This document shows, in pieces, positions 61,764-64,000 of a stretch of 64,000 bases of DNA. The notes beneath the pieces were generated by a model. That model did no database searches. It was not told the origin of the DNA and was given only the letters and a program-made list of their open reading frames with translations. The stretch spans positions 496,001 through 560,000 of the forward strand of contig NZ_VIWO01000001.1 in the NCBI RefSeq assembly GCF_007829335.1, given 5' to 3'. The stretch is from Chitinophaga polysaccharea (GTDB lineage: Bacteria > Bacteroidota > Bacteroidia > Chitinophagales > Chitinophagaceae). The translations under genes and the position numbers were made by a program. Position 1 is the stretch's first letter, and the number at the start of each line of letters is the position of its first letter.

Positions 61764-61784
61764 GCTGTCTTTCATATTAAAAAA

Positions 61785-61812
61785 ATGCCATCACGTAGAT
61801 ACGTAGTGGCAT
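61785..61812. repeat. Inverted repeat between metF and the barrel gene
   Basis: ATGCCATCACGTA (61785-61797) and TACGTAGTGGCAT (61800-61812) pair with two mismatches. On the minus strand a T-run follows, so it may be a second terminator. Confidence 0.45.
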
Positions 61813-61923
61813 ATCCCTATAACTGTCACACTTTTAATTATAACTGTCCAATGAAAGATGTCACCTGTTGGTGATATCTTTCGGTAATAAGACGCAGTAA
61901 ACAGACCTATCCCCTATCCATCT

Positions 61924-61967
61924 CTAAAAAAAATAAGAAAGACCACCCCGGAAGGCGGTCTTTCTTA
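61924..61967 (-). terminator. Terminator of the 228-residue barrel gene
   Basis: TAAGAAAGACC (61934-61944) pairs perfectly with GGTCTTTCTTA (61957-61967); on the minus strand a T-rich run follows (TTATTTTTTTTA). Confidence 0.85.
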
Positions 61968-61989
61968 CAAATAAAGTAGTTGGTTAGCC

Positions 61990-62676
61990 CTACCAGTCTT
62001 CCCTGTCGAACAGGAACCCCAGGCTTACTCCCCAATAACGGTTTTTAAATTCATTGTTCGCTGATTTGTCTATATCCACCATACCATAACCATAGGTGGC
62101 TTTCAGCGTAAGAAAACAATTGAACTCCAGGCCGGCCGTAAAGTTCAGTCCTGCATCCCATCGCTGCAGGTTCATGTCAGTACCAAAAATGTTGGGAGAT
62201 GCATTGAAATCCAGCGAATGCGAGGAAGACTGCACCTCTTTACCATTGGTATAAACGGATAGATCGTACTTGCCGCTCAGACAATAGGCGGCATAAGGCC
62301 CGGCACCAATCGTAAACTTACCAATACCTATCGGCACTTTATACACCATGTTCACTGGCAACTCAAGGTATCTCAATTTCATCCGGGAAGTGCCTGAAGT
62401 AAATACTTCCGTTGGATGTGATATGGTATAGTCCCATCGGGCACCCTTCACAATATAATCGAGGCCCGGTGTCAGGTACCCATTCTTAAAAAGGGGTACA
62501 TTAAAATAAACTCCCGCATGCCAGCTGTTCATAGTTGTAGGTTTCCGTGAGATACTCGTGCCAGACGACTCCAGCCCGCTATTAATGTATCCTCCATGGA
62601 TTCCTAAACTCACCTGCGCATGGGAATTCAGTACAATCACTACAATCGCAGTAGAAAACAGTGTAAAGAACTTCAT
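61990..62676 (-). CDS. Outer-membrane beta-barrel protein (porin family, PorT-like)
   Basis: 228 residues with a signal peptide (about 1-20, ending SHAQ). Alternating strands and a terminal segment (RYWGVSLGFLF) suit an eight-strand barrel of the PorT/OmpW-like group common in Bacteroidetes. The core YLELPVNMVYKVPIGIGKFTIGAGPYAAYCLSGKY is shared with the next gene. Function unknown. Confidence 0.85.
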   Translation of the reverse strand: MKFFTLFSTAIVVIVLNSHAQVSLGIHGGYINSGLESSGTSISRKPTTMNSWHAGVYFNVPLFKNGYLTPGLDYIVKGARWDYTISHPTEVFTSGTSRMKLRYLELPVNMVYKVPIGIGKFTIGAGPYAAYCLSGKYDLSVYTNGKEVQSSSHSLDFNASPNIFGTDMNLQRWDAGLNFTAGLEFNCFLTLKATYGYGMVDIDKSANNEFKNRYWGVSLGFLFDREDW

Positions 62677-62799
62677 CAGTGGTTCGGTAAATAATAAAAA
62701 AATGAAAACCTCGACGCTTATTTTGTTGGGGAAATATTGCTATAACTAAATCGGTTACTGGTTTATGGGCACTAAAGTAAACAAAGGTTTCGATATATA

Positions 62800-62830
62800 A
62801 TAAAAAACCACCCGGGAATCCCGGATGGTT
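62800..62830 (-). terminator. Terminator of the 205-residue barrel gene
   Basis: AACCA-CCGGG and CCCGG-TGGTT form a stem with one internal mismatch around AAT; on the minus strand it runs into TTTTTTATTATAT. Confidence 0.75.
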
Positions 62831-62856
62831 AATAAAAAAATCATATAGTAGCAGCG

Positions 62857-63474
62857 CTATTTCCCGCCGAATTTATATCCGATGGATACACCAAAGGAGG
62901 TGTTTTTAAAGCTCGCATCATTAGCGGTGTTTTTCATGGCATTTACCAGGCCTAAATCAGTATTCAGGCCAAAGAATAAACCTGCCGGCAATTCATAACC
63001 AACGTTAATGCCTACACCAGCGTCAAAACGCTTCAATTGTAAGAGTCCTGCTTCATCTTCAAACGCTTTCCGTTCTCCAATTACCGGAATGTCTTTATAC
63101 TTTCCGCCTATGCCATAAGCAACATAGGGGCCTGCGGCCAATACCAGCCGGCCACTACCTACTTCTGGCTTAAACATGAAATTAACGGGGAGCTCCAGGT
63201 AAGATAAAGTAGTTTTCATATCGGAGTTCTTATCTTTTCCTCCTTTACCAGAATACAATAACCCGGTTCCAATATAAAATTCATCTGCCAGTGGAATATC
63301 TACGGTAACACCCGCTCTGACACTGGTCAGTATTTTACTGGTTTCTTTACTGGAATTCGCAGATTTTGTGGTTACGCTCGAAAATTGCGGACCAGCAACA
63401 ATCCCCCATTGCACCTGTGCGAAAGTCATACTTGCTACCAGCAAGGCTGCAACGGATAAAACTAATTTTTTCAT
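62857..63474 (-). CDS. Outer-membrane beta-barrel protein, paralog of the downstream gene
   Basis: 205 residues, signal peptide about 1-19 (ending TFAQ). Related to the 61990 protein: LSYLELPVNFMFKPEVGSGRLVLAAGPYVAYGIGGKY aligns with its counterpart, as does GINVGYELPAGLFFGLNTDLGLVNAM. Ends in SFGVSIGYKFGGK, a barrel-end motif. Each paralog has its own terminator. Function unknown. Confidence 0.87.
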   Translation of the reverse strand: MKKLVLSVAALLVASMTFAQVQWGIVAGPQFSSVTTKSANSSKETSKILTSVRAGVTVDIPLADEFYIGTGLLYSGKGGKDKNSDMKTTLSYLELPVNFMFKPEVGSGRLVLAAGPYVAYGIGGKYKDIPVIGERKAFEDEAGLLQLKRFDAGVGINVGYELPAGLFFGLNTDLGLVNAMKNTANDASFKNTSFGVSIGYKFGGK

Positions 63475-63732
63475 ACAATTTTGTTTTACAATGGTTAAAA
63501 GCGGTGCCCAACAGGCAAAAGCACCGCTAACTTTTTGTTTGCCAGCTTTTTAATAGCAACCCTGTTTTTTGCTTGCCAGGAATTAGTTAAGGCTGAATAC
63601 CCTGATTGTTTGTCAGGTAAACTGCCCTTCCAGGCTTCATCCCCTCCTAGCCAAAGACTATGCCAAAGGAATGTTAAAACAAGATAACTTGCTGACAATC
63701 AGTATACCATTGCCCGGCAAATGCCCGGTGGA

Positions 63733-64000
63733 TCAATGTTTTTGCGCTTCACTCCTGGCCATATCCCGGTCCAGGAACTCCTGTAATTGCTCTACTCCTA
63801 ATTTTTTTGCTACAATTTTCTTTTTGTCGTCCAACAGGTAGATCATAGGCGTACTGTACACGTCATAAAGACGGCGATAGTTAGTAGCTGCCTGCGGATC
63901 CGAGCCATGTACCCATCCGCTGAGATGATGTTCGTTAATAAACTGTAGCCATTCTTCGCGGGTTCCTTCTGTTTTCACACCTACCATGGTTACCCCTTTA
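63733..64000 (-). CDS. Thioredoxin-fold protein, C-terminal part (5' end outside window)
   Basis: The reading frame continues to the window edge. The visible 89 residues contain a Trx-like strand (GVTMVGVKTEG) and LYDVYSTPMIYLLDDKKKIVAKKLGVEQLQEFL, with the cis-Pro and the following strand typical of TlpA/AhpC-like proteins. The CxxC site would lie outside the window. The 258 bases between it and the barrel gene show no coding signal. Confidence 0.75.
   Translation of the reverse strand, partial: KGVTMVGVKTEGTREEWLQFINEHHLSGWVHGSDPQAATNYRRLYDVYSTPMIYLLDDKKKIVAKKLGVEQLQEFLDRDMARSEAQKH

Noticed and set aside
63495..63698. A 67-residue minus-strand frame between the barrel gene and the thioredoxin-fold gene
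   Set aside because: No domain or promoter, atypical composition, and poor start context; treated as non-coding.

Overview
The window looks like chromosome of a Bacteroidetes bacterium, most likely Chitinophagaceae (Chitinophaga-like). The support is: TAnnTTTG-type -7 promoter elements, a SusC/SusD pair with an ECF sigma/FecR switch, a split MetH, an S2 protein with a Gly/Arg tail, the small ribosomal protein THX, a RicT/HolB neighbourhood, a long-form IspG, and many short outer-membrane barrels and lipoproteins. No rRNA, tRNA, CRISPR array, phage or insertion sequence was recognised. Genes run off both ends of the window.

Layout. 1-1.4 kb: end of a Bat (aerotolerance) operon, VWA protein then TPR protein. 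1.7-8.6 kb (minus): tripartite RND efflux operon (TolC-like, AcrB-like, adaptor) preceded by an AraC regulator. 8.8-11.2 kb: long IspG and a small Lys/Ala-rich secreted protein. 11.3-14.7 kb: a sulfur-type cluster (TsdA-like dihaem cytochrome, DsrE-like protein, orphan binding protein, LysR regulator) behind a promoter with a repeat-rich operator. 14.7-19 kb (minus): acetyltransferases, an MBL-fold hydrolase, a lipocalin lipoprotein, and a sigma factor with two paralogous membrane anti-sigma-like proteins, all three starting with TTG. 19.1-24.9 kb: CoA-transferase, lipoprotein, LpxR-like deacylase, SRPBCC protein, Ig-like lipoprotein, RecR. 24.9-29.4 kb: two small minus-strand genes, one a 30-residue peptide ending in a Cys tract, divergent from the split metH pair. 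29.5-37.3 kb: XthA, DUF4286, HU, THX, PdxH, a DUF3298 lipoprotein, PyrH, and the rplM-rpsI-rpsB-tsf operon. 37.6-46.5 kb: zinc peptidase, RadA, ComF, glutathione peroxidase, a lipoprotein, HolB, RicT, nucleoid-associated protein. 46.6-57.4 kb: SMP-30-like protein, then a polysaccharide utilisation locus (sigma, FecR, SusC, SusD, DUF6067-type glycosidase) with a candidate antisense small RNA between fecR and susC. 57.5-64 kb: lptB, GH3-like enzyme, fabG, then metF, two barrel proteins and a truncated thioredoxin-fold protein.

How the parts connect. metH and metF together make methionine from homocysteine and methylene-THF, and a Cys-tract peptide is transcribed divergently from metH. The PUL has the usual outer-membrane signalling logic: SusC carries an STN domain that would signal through FecR to the sigma factor. 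The best candidates for undescribed biology are the Cys-tract peptide with its downstream 72-residue partner, the structured RNA opposite the susC leader, a family of intergenic hairpins with compensatory arm changes, the TsdA/DsrE/binding-protein/LysR cluster, and three promoters that sit so close to ATG that the mRNAs should be leaderless.
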